64,000 bases of DNA from Chryseobacterium daecheongense (GCA_027920525.1 CP115858.1:3534001-3598000); one strand, 5' to 3'; numbered from the stretch's first letter, positions 29,690 to 39,608 are shown. Numbers and translations are program-made. The notes: generated by a model from the letters alone, not told the origin.

Positions 29690-29747
29690 AAAAATAATAT
29701 AACATTCATATACAGTTAACTTTCAATTAGTTTCTTTGCATAAAACT

Positions 29748-30575
29748 ATGAAAAGAAACGTTGAATTAGTTGTAATTTCGGATGTGCATTTGGGAACTTA
29801 TGGATGTAAGGCTAAAGAATTGTTAAGATATCTGAATTCTATTCAACCGAAAATTCTGGTTTTGAATGGTGATATCATTGACATCTGGCAATTCAAAAAG
29901 TCTTACTTCCCTAAACCTCATTTGAAGGTAATTAAAAAGATTCTCTCATTTGCAACAAAAAATACCAAGGTATATTACATTACCGGAAATCATGACGAGA
30001 TGTTCCGAAAGTTTACCGATTTCGAATTAGGTAAACTTAAAGTCTGCAACAAAATCTGTCTTGATATTGATAAAAAGAAAACATGGATCTTTCATGGTGA
30101 TGTATTTGATGCATCTGTTCAACATTCTAAATGGATCGCAAAACTAGGCGGAAAAGGATATGATTTGCTAATCATGATCAATAACGTCGTTAATTGGATC
30201 CTGGAAAAAATGGGTAGGGAAAAATACTCATTCTCCAAAAAAATCAAAAATAACGTAAAAAAGGCGGTAAAGTATATTGGTGACTTTGAACTTACGGCTT
30301 CTGAACTTGCAATAGATAATCATTACGACTTTGTCATATGTGGTCACATCCATCAGCCTCAAATTCGTAAAGTTACCAATAAAAAAGGCGCTTGCACTTA
30401 TCTTAATTCCGGAGACTGGATAGAGAACTTATCAGCTTTGGAGTACCATGATAAAGAATGGAAGATCTTTTACTATGATGAGCATAAACATCTGCTGCAG
30501 GATGATGAAACAGAGGAAATTCAGGATCTTGATACCAACGAACTTCTTAAAATTGTAACTAACTTTTCTGAATGA
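29748..30575 (+). CDS. UDP-2,3-diacylglucosamine diphosphatase-like metallophosphoesterase
   Basis: 275 residues with all calcineurin-type metal motifs: VISDVHLG near residue 8, LNGDIIDIW near 42, TGNHDE near 79, FHGDVFD near 112 and CGHIHQPQ near 197. This pattern and length fit the LpxH/YbbF-like group, which cleaves UDP-2,3-diacylglucosamine in lipid A synthesis, although other substrates are possible. ATG at 29748 is preferred over a TTG 12 bases upstream. The stop overlaps the start of the glycosyltransferase gene (ATGA). Confidence 0.85.
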   Translation: MKRNVELVVISDVHLGTYGCKAKELLRYLNSIQPKILVLNGDIIDIWQFKKSYFPKPHLKVIKKILSFATKNTKVYYITGNHDEMFRKFTDFELGKLKVCNKICLDIDKKKTWIFHGDVFDASVQHSKWIAKLGGKGYDLLIMINNVVNWILEKMGREKYSFSKKIKNNVKKAVKYIGDFELTASELAIDNHYDFVICGHIHQPQIRKVTNKKGACTYLNSGDWIENLSALEYHDKEWKIFYYDEHKHLLQDDETEEIQDLDTNELLKIVTNFSE

Positions 30576-31543
30576 AAATCTTATATGCGTTTCAAGGCAC
30601 AGGTAACGGACATGTTGCAAGGGCTCAGGAGATCATTCCTATATTAAAAAAATATGCTTCGGTTGATACTTTAATCAGTGGTCATCAATCGCAATTAAAG
30701 GCTGATTTTGACATTAACTTTCAATATAAAGGGATTTCCTTACTCTATAACAAAACAGGTGGTTTATCCTATCGAAAAACATTTACTGAAAATAAATTTA
30801 TTGAGGCGGCAAAAACAATCAATGATCTGGAACTAAAGCAGTACGATCTCATCATTAATGACTATGAACCGTTAACGGGGTGGGCAAGCAAGCTAAAGAA
30901 TCTTCCGATGATTGAGCTTAGTCATCAGGCTTCGATGAGTTTTGCTGAAACTCCAAAACCTAAAAAAAGAGACTTCCTGGGTGAACTTATCTTGAAGTAT
31001 TATGTACCCAGTGAAAGAAGGATTGGTTTTCATTTTGAAAATTATCATCCACAAATAAAGAAGCCGGTCATAAGACATAAAATACGAAATCTTAATCCTG
31101 ATAAAAAAGGATACTACCTGGTTTATTTACCAAGCTTTTCTGATGAAAATATTATTAAAGTATTAAAACAAATTCCTGTGCAGTGGAAGGTTTTTTCCAA
31201 GTACAGCAAAGTGAGACTTAAAATAAAAAATGTTGAAATATTCCCCATCGATGAAAAGGAATACCTGACCTGTTTTGAAAATTGTGATGGTATTTTATGT
31301 AATGCAGGTTTTGAAGCTCCGGCTGAAGCTCTCTTTATGGATAAAAAGTTGTTTGTTATTCCAATTCATAATCAATATGAGCAGGAGTGCAATGCCTGTG
31401 CTCTGGATACGATGGGAATTCCCAATTCTAAAGTATTAAAGCTTGGGGAAATAATGGAATGGGTAGCTTCAGATCATCACATTAAAGTAGATTACCCTGA
31501 TGATATTGAACAAATACTGTTAAATGAGGTTTTAATTCTTTAA
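30572..31543 (+). CDS. Glycosyltransferase-family protein (GT-B type)
   Basis: 323 residues. The N-terminus ILYAFQGTGNGHVARAQEIIPIL has the glycine-rich start of GT-B enzymes such as MurG or UDP-glycosyltransferases. The C-terminal half carries a nucleotide-sugar site pattern, CDGILCNAGFEAPAEALFMDKKLFVIPIHNQYEQECNA (given here as the span near residues 233-270). It is coupled to the LpxH-like gene, so a role in lipid A or glycolipid synthesis is possible. The sugar donor and acceptor cannot be read. Confidence 0.8.
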   Translation: MKILYAFQGTGNGHVARAQEIIPILKKYASVDTLISGHQSQLKADFDINFQYKGISLLYNKTGGLSYRKTFTENKFIEAAKTINDLELKQYDLIINDYEPLTGWASKLKNLPMIELSHQASMSFAETPKPKKRDFLGELILKYYVPSERRIGFHFENYHPQIKKPVIRHKIRNLNPDKKGYYLVYLPSFSDENIIKVLKQIPVQWKVFSKYSKVRLKIKNVEIFPIDEKEYLTCFENCDGILCNAGFEAPAEALFMDKKLFVIPIHNQYEQECNACALDTMGIPNSKVLKLGEIMEWVASDHHIKVDYPDDIEQILLNEVLIL

Positions 31544-31822
31544 AAAAATATCATCTACATCATTCATTCTCATCATTACTGATCTGGCATAAGAACAATG
31601 AGGATACACTTTCCAATTGTTTTCTCTTGCGAATCTGATGGCCTCTTCTACGAGATATTTTCCCATTCCTCTGCCTTCAAATTCAGGATGCACTAAAACG
31701 AAGGATATAATGAATTTGTTTTCTTCCGGGAAGATGGTATAGGTCAGTCTGCCAATTTCTGTAAGTTCATTGTTTAGTGTAAGTACTCCTCCATTTCCGG
31801 ATTTATTGTTTTCAAATTTCAT
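31532..31822 (-). CDS. Small GNAT-type N-acetyltransferase
   Basis: 96 residues of the short YjdJ/GNAT_like type: VHPEFEGRGMGKYLVEEAIRFAREN holds the acetyl-CoA-binding R/QxxGxG/A motif, and PHCSYARSVMMR is the usual C-terminal segment of this subfamily. It converges on and overlaps the end of the glycosyltransferase gene by 12 bases. The substrate is unknown. Confidence 0.88.
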   Translation of the reverse strand: MKFENNKSGNGGVLTLNNELTEIGRLTYTIFPEENKFIISFVLVHPEFEGRGMGKYLVEEAIRFARENNWKVYPHCSYARSVMMRMNDVDDIFLKN

Positions 31823-31914
31823 AATTAAAAGCTTAGTATTGTATCACGTGCAAAAACTGCACCGACTTGGATTCGAGTGTAATCTATGGACAAAGATAAT
31901 TCCAAACAGAAATT

Positions 31915-32664
31915 CTAATTATCTTTTCCTGTATAATAGTTATAATCTTTGATGATAATATTGATAAACTGCCTTTCCGTCATTTTTACGGGATCAACTT
32001 CCAGTTTCAAAATATTCTTGATCTTGTCGGAAAGCTTACTGATGATTTGCCGGTCATCTACTCTTAGGGCCTTTGTGTAATTATCTTTAATAATTCTCAT
32101 ATCATTATCACTTAATGCAATAACCTGAGGGAATGAAGGAACATAATCCTCCTGTATGTTTTCCAGGATAGTATGAGAAATATTAATGCTATTTTTTAAT
32201 GAAATAACAGCTGTGCCTGATGCGATATCCCCGAGGCGCTGATTATTTTTAGAAACAATCATGGAAATTAATCCGATAACACCCGCAAAAGATGTGTCTA
32301 TTATCCTGAATACCCAACGGATCAGATAATCTCCAAAACCAGCCTGGTATCCGTCGATTTTTACCACACGGATTTTCATTACTTTTTTTCCGGGAGTCTG
32401 CCCTTCCATTAAGCTTTCCAAAACCAAAGGATAGATGTAAATGGGAAATGTGATGGCAATATAAATAGCCATCTGAGACCATTGATCCAGGCCATTTAAT
32501 AAATATCCCAAATCAAGAAAATTGAAAAATACATAGAAAGTAACGACTGCATAAGCGACTTTGATCAGGAGATCTATAATAAATGCAAGCATTCTTTCTC
32601 CAACACTGGCAATGTTGAAATTAATATTTACATTTTGTGAGGTATTAATCGCAATTTGAGACAT
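31915..32664 (-). CDS. RDD family membrane protein
   Basis: 249 residues. The start is taken at the ATG at 32664 (MSQIAINTSQNV); a longer frame to 32757 would overlap the divergent spoIIM-like gene. The RDD pattern is seen: SVGERMLAFIIDLLIK near the N-terminus (Arg-Asp), three hydrophobic segments, GQTPGKKVMKIRVVKIDG and IIDTSFAGVIGL. RDD proteins are thought to be ion exchangers or membrane partners. It is divergent from a SpoIIM/DUF4129/MoxR/DUF58 operon with only 27 bases between the starts, and RDD genes often accompany that operon. Confidence 0.88.
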   Translation of the reverse strand: MSQIAINTSQNVNINFNIASVGERMLAFIIDLLIKVAYAVVTFYVFFNFLDLGYLLNGLDQWSQMAIYIAITFPIYIYPLVLESLMEGQTPGKKVMKIRVVKIDGYQAGFGDYLIRWVFRIIDTSFAGVIGLISMIVSKNNQRLGDIASGTAVISLKNSINISHTILENIQEDYVPSFPQVIALSDNDMRIIKDNYTKALRVDDRQIISKLSDKIKNILKLEVDPVKMTERQFINIIIKDYNYYTGKDN

Positions 32665-32691
32665 AATTTTTATTATTTTAGCCTTTAGATT

Positions 32692-33672
32692 ATGAGAGAA
32701 GTTTATTTCATAAAACAAAATAAAGAAAAATGGTTGGGAATTGAACAGGTTATTCAAGGGAAAATAAAAAAAAATCCGGATGACCTGTCATCGTTGTATA
32801 TCAACCTCATTAATGATCTTTCTTTTGCTCAGACTTATTATCCTAAAAGTAATACTACGGTTTATTTAAATCATCTTTCTTCACAGATATTCCAGAAAAT
32901 TTACAAAACAAAAAGGGTAGAGGAAAACAGAGTCCTTTATTTCTTCAAAACAGAGGTTCCTTTGTTAGTGTATCAATACAAAAGATATTTGCTCTACGCG
33001 TTTTTGTTTTTTGCATTGTTTACTTCAATAGGAGTCCTTTCAGCAATTTATGATAAGGATTTTGTAAATATAATTTTGGGTGAAAGTTATGTGAATGAAA
33101 CAATAGAGAATATTAAGAAAGGAAATGCGGTTGGTGTCTATCAAAGTGGTTCTACATGGGGAAGTACCATTGGGATTATCTTTAATAACATTGGGGTAGG
33201 TGCTAAATTGTATATTTACGGAGTTTTTGGAGGAGTAGGTACACTGTATGCATTACTTTCAAACAGTGTGATGCTCGGATCCTTCCAGTACTTCTTTTAT
33301 GACTATGGGGCACTTAAGGATAGTGCAAGAGGAATATGGTTACACGGTGTTTTTGAAATTTTCGCAATGGTTGTTGAAGCTATGTGCGGATTAATTCTCG
33401 GGGCATCAATTTTATTTCCAAGAACCCTGTCGAGATTCAACTCATTTAAAAATGGATTTAAAGATTCCTTCAAAATATTTTTAAGTACAATTCCTTTTAC
33501 CATTTGTGCGGGAATTATTGAAGGCTATGTTACAAGGCATGCTTTAAAAATGCCATTAGCTTTAAATTTAATTATTATCCTAGGTTCGCTAACGGTTATC
33601 GGATATTATTATTTTATTTATCCATCCGTTGTCAATAAAAAAATTAAAAACACAGATGATGCAGCTATATAA
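32692..33672 (+). CDS. Stage II sporulation protein M family (SpoIIM-like) membrane protein
   Basis: 326 residues. An N-terminal cytosolic helical part (1-100) is followed by about six transmembrane segments. The sequence GIIFNNIGVGAKLYIYGVFGGVGTLYALLSN, spread over residues about 160-195, and WLHGVFEIFAMVVEA near 220 match the SpoIIM/DUF95 family. The host does not sporulate; the family is used broadly, and in this operon context its role is unknown. It is the first gene of a six-gene plus-strand operon and overlaps the next gene. Confidence 0.88.
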   Translation: MREVYFIKQNKEKWLGIEQVIQGKIKKNPDDLSSLYINLINDLSFAQTYYPKSNTTVYLNHLSSQIFQKIYKTKRVEENRVLYFFKTEVPLLVYQYKRYLLYAFLFFALFTSIGVLSAIYDKDFVNIILGESYVNETIENIKKGNAVGVYQSGSTWGSTIGIIFNNIGVGAKLYIYGVFGGVGTLYALLSNSVMLGSFQYFFYDYGALKDSARGIWLHGVFEIFAMVVEAMCGLILGASILFPRTLSRFNSFKNGFKDSFKIFLSTIPFTICAGIIEGYVTRHALKMPLALNLIIILGSLTVIGYYYFIYPSVVNKKIKNTDDAAI

Positions 33673-34618
33673 AAAAAGAGATTTCGGGACCTTTATCAGT
33701 GATAGTTTTAATTTTTTCAAATTATATGGAAAGAATTATTTCAAAAACTATATTTTGCTGAATGGTTTGTTGCTGATTTTAATGACTACCATTTTTGTTT
33801 TTGGATACAGGGAACTGTTTTCCCAGATATTCGGGTCAAATATGAATGGTAACAGTTACTATTTTCAGCAGTATTTTGAAGATAATGCAGGGATGTTAAT
33901 TGTTGTTTGCTTGCTTACGTTTCTGCTTTTTTTTATCCTGGTGATTGTCAATTATCTTTATCCTGTTTTTTATCTGAAAAGACTTTCAAAGGGCGAAGAA
34001 AAAATAAGGACAGATGATATTCTCAGCGATTTTAAAAATAACGCAGGAAGAATAGGTACACTTTGCTTGGGAATGGTATTTATTGTAACTCCCCTGGCTT
34101 TGATTATGATCGGCATCTCATACGCATTGATACTAATTATCATCGGATTATTTATTATGTTGCTGGTGTATCCGACATTGTTTAATGTTGTTACATTTTT
34201 GATGTATGATTATTTTAATAGTGGCCGCGGCTTTTTTGAGAGTTTAAGTTATTCGATAAGATCACAGTTTTCTTATACCAACGGAAGGGAAAAGTCTCCT
34301 TACTGGAAGTATTGGGGAGCTACAACGATCATTTTTCTTATCATGTATACCATAACCACCATTTTCACATTTATTCCCATGATATTTTTCTACAGTTCAA
34401 TTCTTACTTCAGCTCCTGATGGAAATTTTGAACAAAATCCCTTTCAGGGAGCCATGGGAGTGCTTTTTTTTGTGATATATGGGATTTCCATGCTGCTTTC
34501 ATTTTTTCTTTCAAATATTATGTATATCAATTCTGGATTGATGTATTACGATAGCAGGACAGATCTGCATCAGAAGGTGGAACTTGCAGAAATAGAAACC
34601 ATCGGTAATAATGAATAA
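33656..34618 (+). CDS. Polytopic membrane protein of the SpoIIM-MoxR operon
   Basis: About 320 residues with six or more hydrophobic segments and an N-terminal RDFGTFISDSFNFFKLYGKNYFKN, typical of the uncharacterised membrane proteins at this position in Bacteroidota. The start is one of two adjacent ATG codons (33656 or 33659); an upstream TTG at 33629 lies deeper in the preceding gene. The coding region overlaps both neighbours (17 and 8 bases), indicating translational coupling. No enzymatic motif was seen. Confidence 0.75.
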   Translation: MMQLYKKRDFGTFISDSFNFFKLYGKNYFKNYILLNGLLLILMTTIFVFGYRELFSQIFGSNMNGNSYYFQQYFEDNAGMLIVVCLLTFLLFFILVIVNYLYPVFYLKRLSKGEEKIRTDDILSDFKNNAGRIGTLCLGMVFIVTPLALIMIGISYALILIIIGLFIMLLVYPTLFNVVTFLMYDYFNSGRGFFESLSYSIRSQFSYTNGREKSPYWKYWGATTIIFLIMYTITTIFTFIPMIFFYSSILTSAPDGNFEQNPFQGAMGVLFFVIYGISMLLSFFLSNIMYINSGLMYYDSRTDLHQKVELAEIETIGNNE

Positions 34619-35405
34619 AATTGTTTTTTTCTTACTGATCTTTTTCTCAACAGGATTCGTGTATGCTCAGGATGACAATGAATTGCCACCGGAAGCATAT
34701 GTTGAAGATTCTTTGAGTACAGGGCATTATAAAAATATGTACCGTGCAGATTCTGTATTGATAGAACACCCGGTTTCTGAAAATACGGTTTATCCTAAAA
34801 AATTCAGGGAAAATCTTAAGTCAAGATACAAAGGAAACGAGTTTGATTACACAACGATAAAACCCAAGGAATCTTTCTGGCAAAAACTGCAACGGAAAAT
34901 AGCAAGAATTCTTGAGGGTATTTTCGGTGAGGATACCTTTGGAACCTCTGCAAAGGTTACCACTATTGTGATGCGTTTATTTGCCATTCTACTTATAGGT
35001 TTTCTGCTATATTTTATTGTCAGGTATCTCATAAGTAAAGACGGCAACTTCTTCTTTGGGAAAAAGAATAAAAAAGTAAATATCAATGAAGAAGAATTGC
35101 ATGAAAATATCCATGAAATCAATTTTCCCGAGAGCATTGCAAAATTTGAAGTAACAGGAGATTACCGTTCCGCAGTACGTTATCAGTTTTTATACGTTCT
35201 TAAAAAGTTGAGCGATAAAAAGCTTATCATCTGGAATCCTGAGAAGACGAATAAAGATTATGCGACAGAGCTTAAAGCAGATTACCTGAAAAAAGAATTT
35301 TCAAACCTTTCCTATATATTTGATTATGTATGGTATGGTGAATTTAGTATTACCGAACAGGATTATTTGAAATTTAAAAATCAATATCAGACATTTAAGC
35401 CATAA
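34611..35405 (+). CDS. DUF4129 domain protein
   Basis: 264 residues. A signal peptide or first anchor (MNKIVFFLLIFFSTGFVYA) is followed by a periplasmic stretch, a transmembrane segment near 125-145 and a C-terminal cytosolic DUF4129 domain with YRSAVRYQFLYVLKKLSDKKLIIWNPEKTN around residues 185-215 and YVWYGEFSIT near the end. DUF4129 is regularly found with transglutaminase-like, MoxR and DUF58 genes. It overlaps the previous gene by eight bases. Confidence 0.85.
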   Translation: MNKIVFFLLIFFSTGFVYAQDDNELPPEAYVEDSLSTGHYKNMYRADSVLIEHPVSENTVYPKKFRENLKSRYKGNEFDYTTIKPKESFWQKLQRKIARILEGIFGEDTFGTSAKVTTIVMRLFAILLIGFLLYFIVRYLISKDGNFFFGKKNKKVNINEEELHENIHEINFPESIAKFEVTGDYRSAVRYQFLYVLKKLSDKKLIIWNPEKTNKDYATELKADYLKKEFSNLSYIFDYVWYGEFSITEQDYLKFKNQYQTFKP

Positions 35406-35419
35406 TAAAATCTTTAAAA

Positions 35420-36583
35420 ATGAATAAAACTTTCAAAATATATGCTGTAATTTTCATCATTATCATGGTGATTCTGGCATTGCTTGAAGTTAATAAAAAG
35501 GAAGTTACAGACTGGCGAAAGAACTTTGATCCAAATGAAAAATCACCTTTTGGGTTATTTGTATTTAACAAAGAGTCTAAAGATCTTTTTAAAAATCAGC
35601 TTAAGAAAATAGCTGAAACACCCTATGAATATTATAATGAGAATAAAAAGCAGTCTCACAATATTTTAATAATAGAAAAAGAAATTGACAGGGAATCCTG
35701 GCGCAGTATCTTGAATGAAGTCTCCAAAGGATCGGATGCTATGTTGATTGCAGGCAGGATACCAAAAGAAATTTCTGATAGTATAGGCTTTTATGCTTCT
35801 CAAATCTCTTTTGAAGATCAGAATGTGTTAAAGTTTACAGATAAGAAATATCAGAATGATTTTATTAACTTAGATAAATTTCCGTCTGGAAGAGGATTTT
35901 CTTATGTTAAACCCGGTGTTGAGATACTAGGAAAGACTGTTGAAAAGAATAACACGGATCAGGCAAATTTTATAAAAGTAAAGTTGGGAAAGGGAAATAT
36001 TTTCGTTCATAGTGAGCCACTTTTTCTCACCAACTATTATCTTCTGAAACCTGGAAATATAAAATATGCACAGGATGTTTTTTCGTATCTTAACGATAAG
36101 GAAACCGTTTGGTTTGTGGAAGCTGCAGATGCCAAGGCTTCTTCCCGCTTTTTTATGAGATTTATTCTGTCAAAACCAGCGCTGAAATATGCATGGTGGG
36201 TATTTTTAGGAGGGATGATCTTATTTATTTTTTTCAATGCAAAAAGGAAACAGAGAATTGTTCCTGTAATAGAACCTCTGAAAAATACTTCTGTAGAATT
36301 TGTGAAAAGTATCGGAAATCTTTATCTGCAGGAAGGTGATTTTCATGATATGATGGCTAAAAAAGCCCAATATTTCCTGAATAAAGTTAGAATGGATCTT
36401 CTTATCGATACCCAGAATCTCGATAGTGAGTTTGCAAAGAAACTGCAATTGAAAACAGGGAAAAATATAGAGGTAATTACCGAAGCTATTGCTCTTATCC
36501 GGAAAGCTCAGGATCCTTATGCCAGTGTAATGAAAGAAGATCTCACCAGAATGAATACGATCCTGGATGAAATAATACGATAA
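35420..36583 (+). CDS. DUF4350 domain protein
   Basis: 387 residues: one N-terminal transmembrane segment, a large periplasmic domain (about 30-250), a second transmembrane segment (AWWVFLGGMILFIFF, about 257-273) and a cytosolic helical tail. This arrangement and the position between DUF4129 and MoxR genes fit DUF4350. The periplasmic part resembles GATase/ThuA-like folds in this family, but no catalytic residues could be assigned. Confidence 0.8.
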   Translation: MNKTFKIYAVIFIIIMVILALLEVNKKEVTDWRKNFDPNEKSPFGLFVFNKESKDLFKNQLKKIAETPYEYYNENKKQSHNILIIEKEIDRESWRSILNEVSKGSDAMLIAGRIPKEISDSIGFYASQISFEDQNVLKFTDKKYQNDFINLDKFPSGRGFSYVKPGVEILGKTVEKNNTDQANFIKVKLGKGNIFVHSEPLFLTNYYLLKPGNIKYAQDVFSYLNDKETVWFVEAADAKASSRFFMRFILSKPALKYAWWVFLGGMILFIFFNAKRKQRIVPVIEPLKNTSVEFVKSIGNLYLQEGDFHDMMAKKAQYFLNKVRMDLLIDTQNLDSEFAKKLQLKTGKNIEVITEAIALIRKAQDPYASVMKEDLTRMNTILDEIIR

Positions 36584-36644
36584 ATAATATAACGATGTAG
36601 TAACTGTGGTTACGGATACATTGACAAATGATAAATTAAATTGT

Positions 36645-37676
36645 ATGGAAAACCTTGAGAACGAAAATGTAGAAAATCAAAGTTCTATAAATCTTGATAA
36701 AGAAGAAAACGATTTTCAATCGAGAATCGATATGATTGAACTCCGTGTGAGTTTAGAAAAAGTAAAAGCCGAAATAAGTAAGGTGATTGTGGGGCAGGAG
36801 AGTATGATAGAACATCTTTTGGCAGCGCTCCTTTCAAATGGACATGTTCTCATTGAGGGAGTTCCCGGAGTTGCAAAAACCATTACGGCAAAGTTGCTGG
36901 CAAAAACTATTGATGTAAATTTCAGCAGAATACAATTTACCCCTGATCTCATGCCTTCGGATATTTTAGGGACTTCAGTATTCAGCGTGAAAAATTCGGA
37001 GTTTGAGTTTAAAAAAGGACCTATTTTCTCCAATTTTATTTTAATTGATGAGATCAACAGGTCTCCGGCAAAAACACAAGCTGCCTTGTTTGAAGTAATG
37101 GAAGAAAGGCAGATTACAATGGACGGTATCCGATATACGATGGAGGAGCCGTTTTTAGTCGTTGCTACACAAAATCCGATTGAGCATGAAGGAACATACA
37201 GGCTTCCGGAAGCACAGTTAGACCGGTTTTTGTTTAAAATAAATGTTGGGTATCCTAATCTTGAACAGGAAGTTCTGATTATTAAGAATCAACATGAAAG
37301 CAGGACCGAAGATAAAACAGAAGCAGTAGGACGTGTTATCACTGCGCAGCAATTAAAAAACTATCAGCAGTTGGTGAAAGAAATCATTGTAGAAGCACAG
37401 CTGATGGAGTATATTGCTAAAATCATTGTTAATACAAGAGAAAATCAGTTTTTATATTTAGGAGCCTCACCAAGGGCAAGTTTAGCCTTACTTACGGCAT
37501 CTAAAGCGTTTGCGGCTTTAAGGGGGCGGGATTTTGTAACTCCGGAAGATATCAAAGAAGCCAGTTATGCAGTGTTGAGACACAGAGTAATTGTTTCGCC
37601 GGAAAGAGAAATGGAAGGTTTAAGTGCTGACGAAATAATCAGACAGATTCTGGAGGGAATAGAAATTCCAAGATAA
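36645..37676 (+). CDS. MoxR-family AAA+ ATPase
   Basis: 343 residues from the ATG at 36645 (MENLENENVENQS); a GTG at 36606 would add 13 residues and is less likely. Walker A GVPGVAKT, Walker B ILIDEINR, a sensor-type ATQNPIEHEGTYRLPEAQLDRF region and the arginine finger zone GASPRASLALL are all present. MoxR ATPases act as chaperones that remodel or insert cofactors into partner proteins, often those with VWA domains; the DUF58 protein downstream is the likely partner. Confidence 0.93.
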   Translation: MENLENENVENQSSINLDKEENDFQSRIDMIELRVSLEKVKAEISKVIVGQESMIEHLLAALLSNGHVLIEGVPGVAKTITAKLLAKTIDVNFSRIQFTPDLMPSDILGTSVFSVKNSEFEFKKGPIFSNFILIDEINRSPAKTQAALFEVMEERQITMDGIRYTMEEPFLVVATQNPIEHEGTYRLPEAQLDRFLFKINVGYPNLEQEVLIIKNQHESRTEDKTEAVGRVITAQQLKNYQQLVKEIIVEAQLMEYIAKIIVNTRENQFLYLGASPRASLALLTASKAFAALRGRDFVTPEDIKEASYAVLRHRVIVSPEREMEGLSADEIIRQILEGIEIPR

Positions 37677-37780
37677 ATAATAAGTGATATTATAGAATTT
37701 CAAAATGTTGAAGAGATTAATAGATTCCTTGTAGTGGATTTATAAGGCTGCCATAAAATCTGTTATCCACAACCTGAAAA

Positions 37781-39103
37781 ATGAGAAACTTATACATTAA
37801 TAATCGCTTTTTCTTTACGCTCATTGGAGTGGGGATACTTTATGTTCTGGCTTTTTTCTTTCCAATTTTTATTTATGTAGCTCATATTGTGCTCTTGCTT
37901 TGCTTTTTGGCTGCAATGGTAGATTATCTTTTACTTTTTAATCAAAAAGAAGGTGTTTTAGCACAAAGGATCTTACCTGAAAAGTTATCAAATGGTGATG
38001 AGAATCCAATAAAAATTGATATTAAAAATAATTATGGTTTTAAGATCAATACTAAAATCATCGATGAAATTCCGTTTCAGTTTCAGAAAAGGGATTTTTT
38101 AATTCGAAAAGAAATTGATCCCGGCAGAAATGCATTCTTTCAATATATTCTTGAGCCTAAAGAAAGAGGTGAATATAATTTTGGTAGCTTAAATGTTTAT
38201 ACTTCTTCTCCGATAGGTTTTGTTTCAAAAAGATATAGATTCCAGAAAAATGCAAATTTAGCGGCATATCCTTCTTTTATTCATTTACGGAAATATGAAT
38301 TAATGGCTCTTCAAAGTGAATTCTTATTGGGGGGTATCAAAAAAATCAGAAAGCTCGGCCATACCATGGAGTTTGAGCAGATCAAGGATTATGTTCCCGG
38401 GGATGATATCAGGACAATCAATTGGAAGGCTACATCAAAGACCAATCGTTTGATGGTTAATCAGTTTCAGGATGAAAAATCTCAAAGGATTTTCATGCTG
38501 ATTGATACTGGGCGAACCATGAAAATGCCATTTAAAGAGTTAAGTCTTCTTGATTATTCTATCAATGCGACAATGGCCCTGTCTCATATTATATTAAAAA
38601 AAGGAGATCGGGCAGGGATGATGACATTCTCTAAAAAAACTGAAAACAAGATAGCTGCAGAAAACAAATCCGGTCAGCTAAAGAAAATTTCGGAATCACT
38701 TTATAATATTAAAACCAATTTTTTTGAAAGTGATTTTAACCGCCTTTATCAGGATGTAAAATATTCAATCAACCAAAGAAGTCTGATTTTACTTTTTACA
38801 AATTTTGAAACGCTGGATGGTTTGAACAGGCAGTTAAAGTACTTGCGTGGCATTGCAAAAAATCATTTGTTAGTCGTTGTATTTTTTAAGAATTCGGAAC
38901 TCCAGACTTTAATTCATAAGAATCCGGAGAGTATGCAGGAGATTTATGATGAAGTTATTGCTGAAAAATTTGAATTTGAAAAAAAACTAATCATACAGGA
39001 ACTTCGAAAGTATGGTATTTATACAGTGTATACCCTTCCTGAAAATTTAAATATTGACGTTATCAATAAATATCTTGAGATCAAAGCAAGAGGAATTTTA
39101 TAA
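37781..39103 (+). CDS. DUF58 (VWA-like) protein
   Basis: 440 residues. Two N-terminal transmembrane segments (about 11-50) are followed by a beta-rich region and the DUF58 core: MEFEQIKDYVPGDDIRTINWKATSK near residue 200 and a VWA-like domain starting FMLIDTGRTM near 240. It is the last gene of the operon and the expected partner of the MoxR ATPase. A 104-base gap separates it from moxR. Confidence 0.9.
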   Translation: MRNLYINNRFFFTLIGVGILYVLAFFFPIFIYVAHIVLLLCFLAAMVDYLLLFNQKEGVLAQRILPEKLSNGDENPIKIDIKNNYGFKINTKIIDEIPFQFQKRDFLIRKEIDPGRNAFFQYILEPKERGEYNFGSLNVYTSSPIGFVSKRYRFQKNANLAAYPSFIHLRKYELMALQSEFLLGGIKKIRKLGHTMEFEQIKDYVPGDDIRTINWKATSKTNRLMVNQFQDEKSQRIFMLIDTGRTMKMPFKELSLLDYSINATMALSHIILKKGDRAGMMTFSKKTENKIAAENKSGQLKKISESLYNIKTNFFESDFNRLYQDVKYSINQRSLILLFTNFETLDGLNRQLKYLRGIAKNHLLVVVFFKNSELQTLIHKNPESMQEIYDEVIAEKFEFEKKLIIQELRKYGIYTVYTLPENLNIDVINKYLEIKARGIL

Positions 39104-39167
39104 TTTTGCATAGATAACTTTAATACATCATAGATTAATTCTAGGATTTAATAATATAAACAGAACA

Positions 39168-39587
39168 ATGAAAATAACACTTAATAGAATAAACGATGAC
39201 TTTTTGTTTGAATGTACAAATTCCCAAGGGAATTCCATTCTTTTGGATAATACTTCGCAGCCTGGAGCTAAAGGAGTTTCTCCCATGGAAAGTGTTTTAA
39301 TGGCAGTTGCAGGATGTAGTGGAATAGACGTCGTGTCCATATTAAAAAAACAAAGACAGGATATCACAGGTTTTAAAGCAGAAGTAGAAGGTGAGAGAGT
39401 CCCTGTCGATGATGCTAAGCCTTTTAAATCAATTAAAGTTCAGTTTTTTTTGGAAGGTAACATAGACCCTGCTAAGGCTTTGAAAGCAGCGCAGTTATCA
39501 TTTGATAAATACTGTTCTGTTTCTAAAACTTTGGAGCCTAACGTAGAAATCGGTTATGATGTATTTGTAAATGGAGAAAAAATTTAA
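39168..39587 (+). CDS. OsmC family protein
   Basis: 139 residues. The OsmC/Ohr fold is recognisable from GAKGVSPMESVLMAVAGCSGIDVVSILKKQRQ (near residues 38-70), containing the first redox cysteine, and FDKYCSVSKTLEPNVEIGY near residue 104 with the second. Such proteins reduce organic hydroperoxides; this YhfA-like branch is less well characterised. It has its own terminator. Confidence 0.9.
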   Translation: MKITLNRINDDFLFECTNSQGNSILLDNTSQPGAKGVSPMESVLMAVAGCSGIDVVSILKKQRQDITGFKAEVEGERVPVDDAKPFKSIKVQFFLEGNIDPAKALKAAQLSFDKYCSVSKTLEPNVEIGYDVFVNGEKI

Positions 39588-39608
39588 GGATGTTATAAAC
39601 AAAATAAA

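Noticed and set aside
32665..32757. Longer N-terminus for the RDD protein
   Set aside because: It would overlap the divergent SpoIIM-like gene by 66 bases, and the RDD pattern starts after the ATG at 32664.
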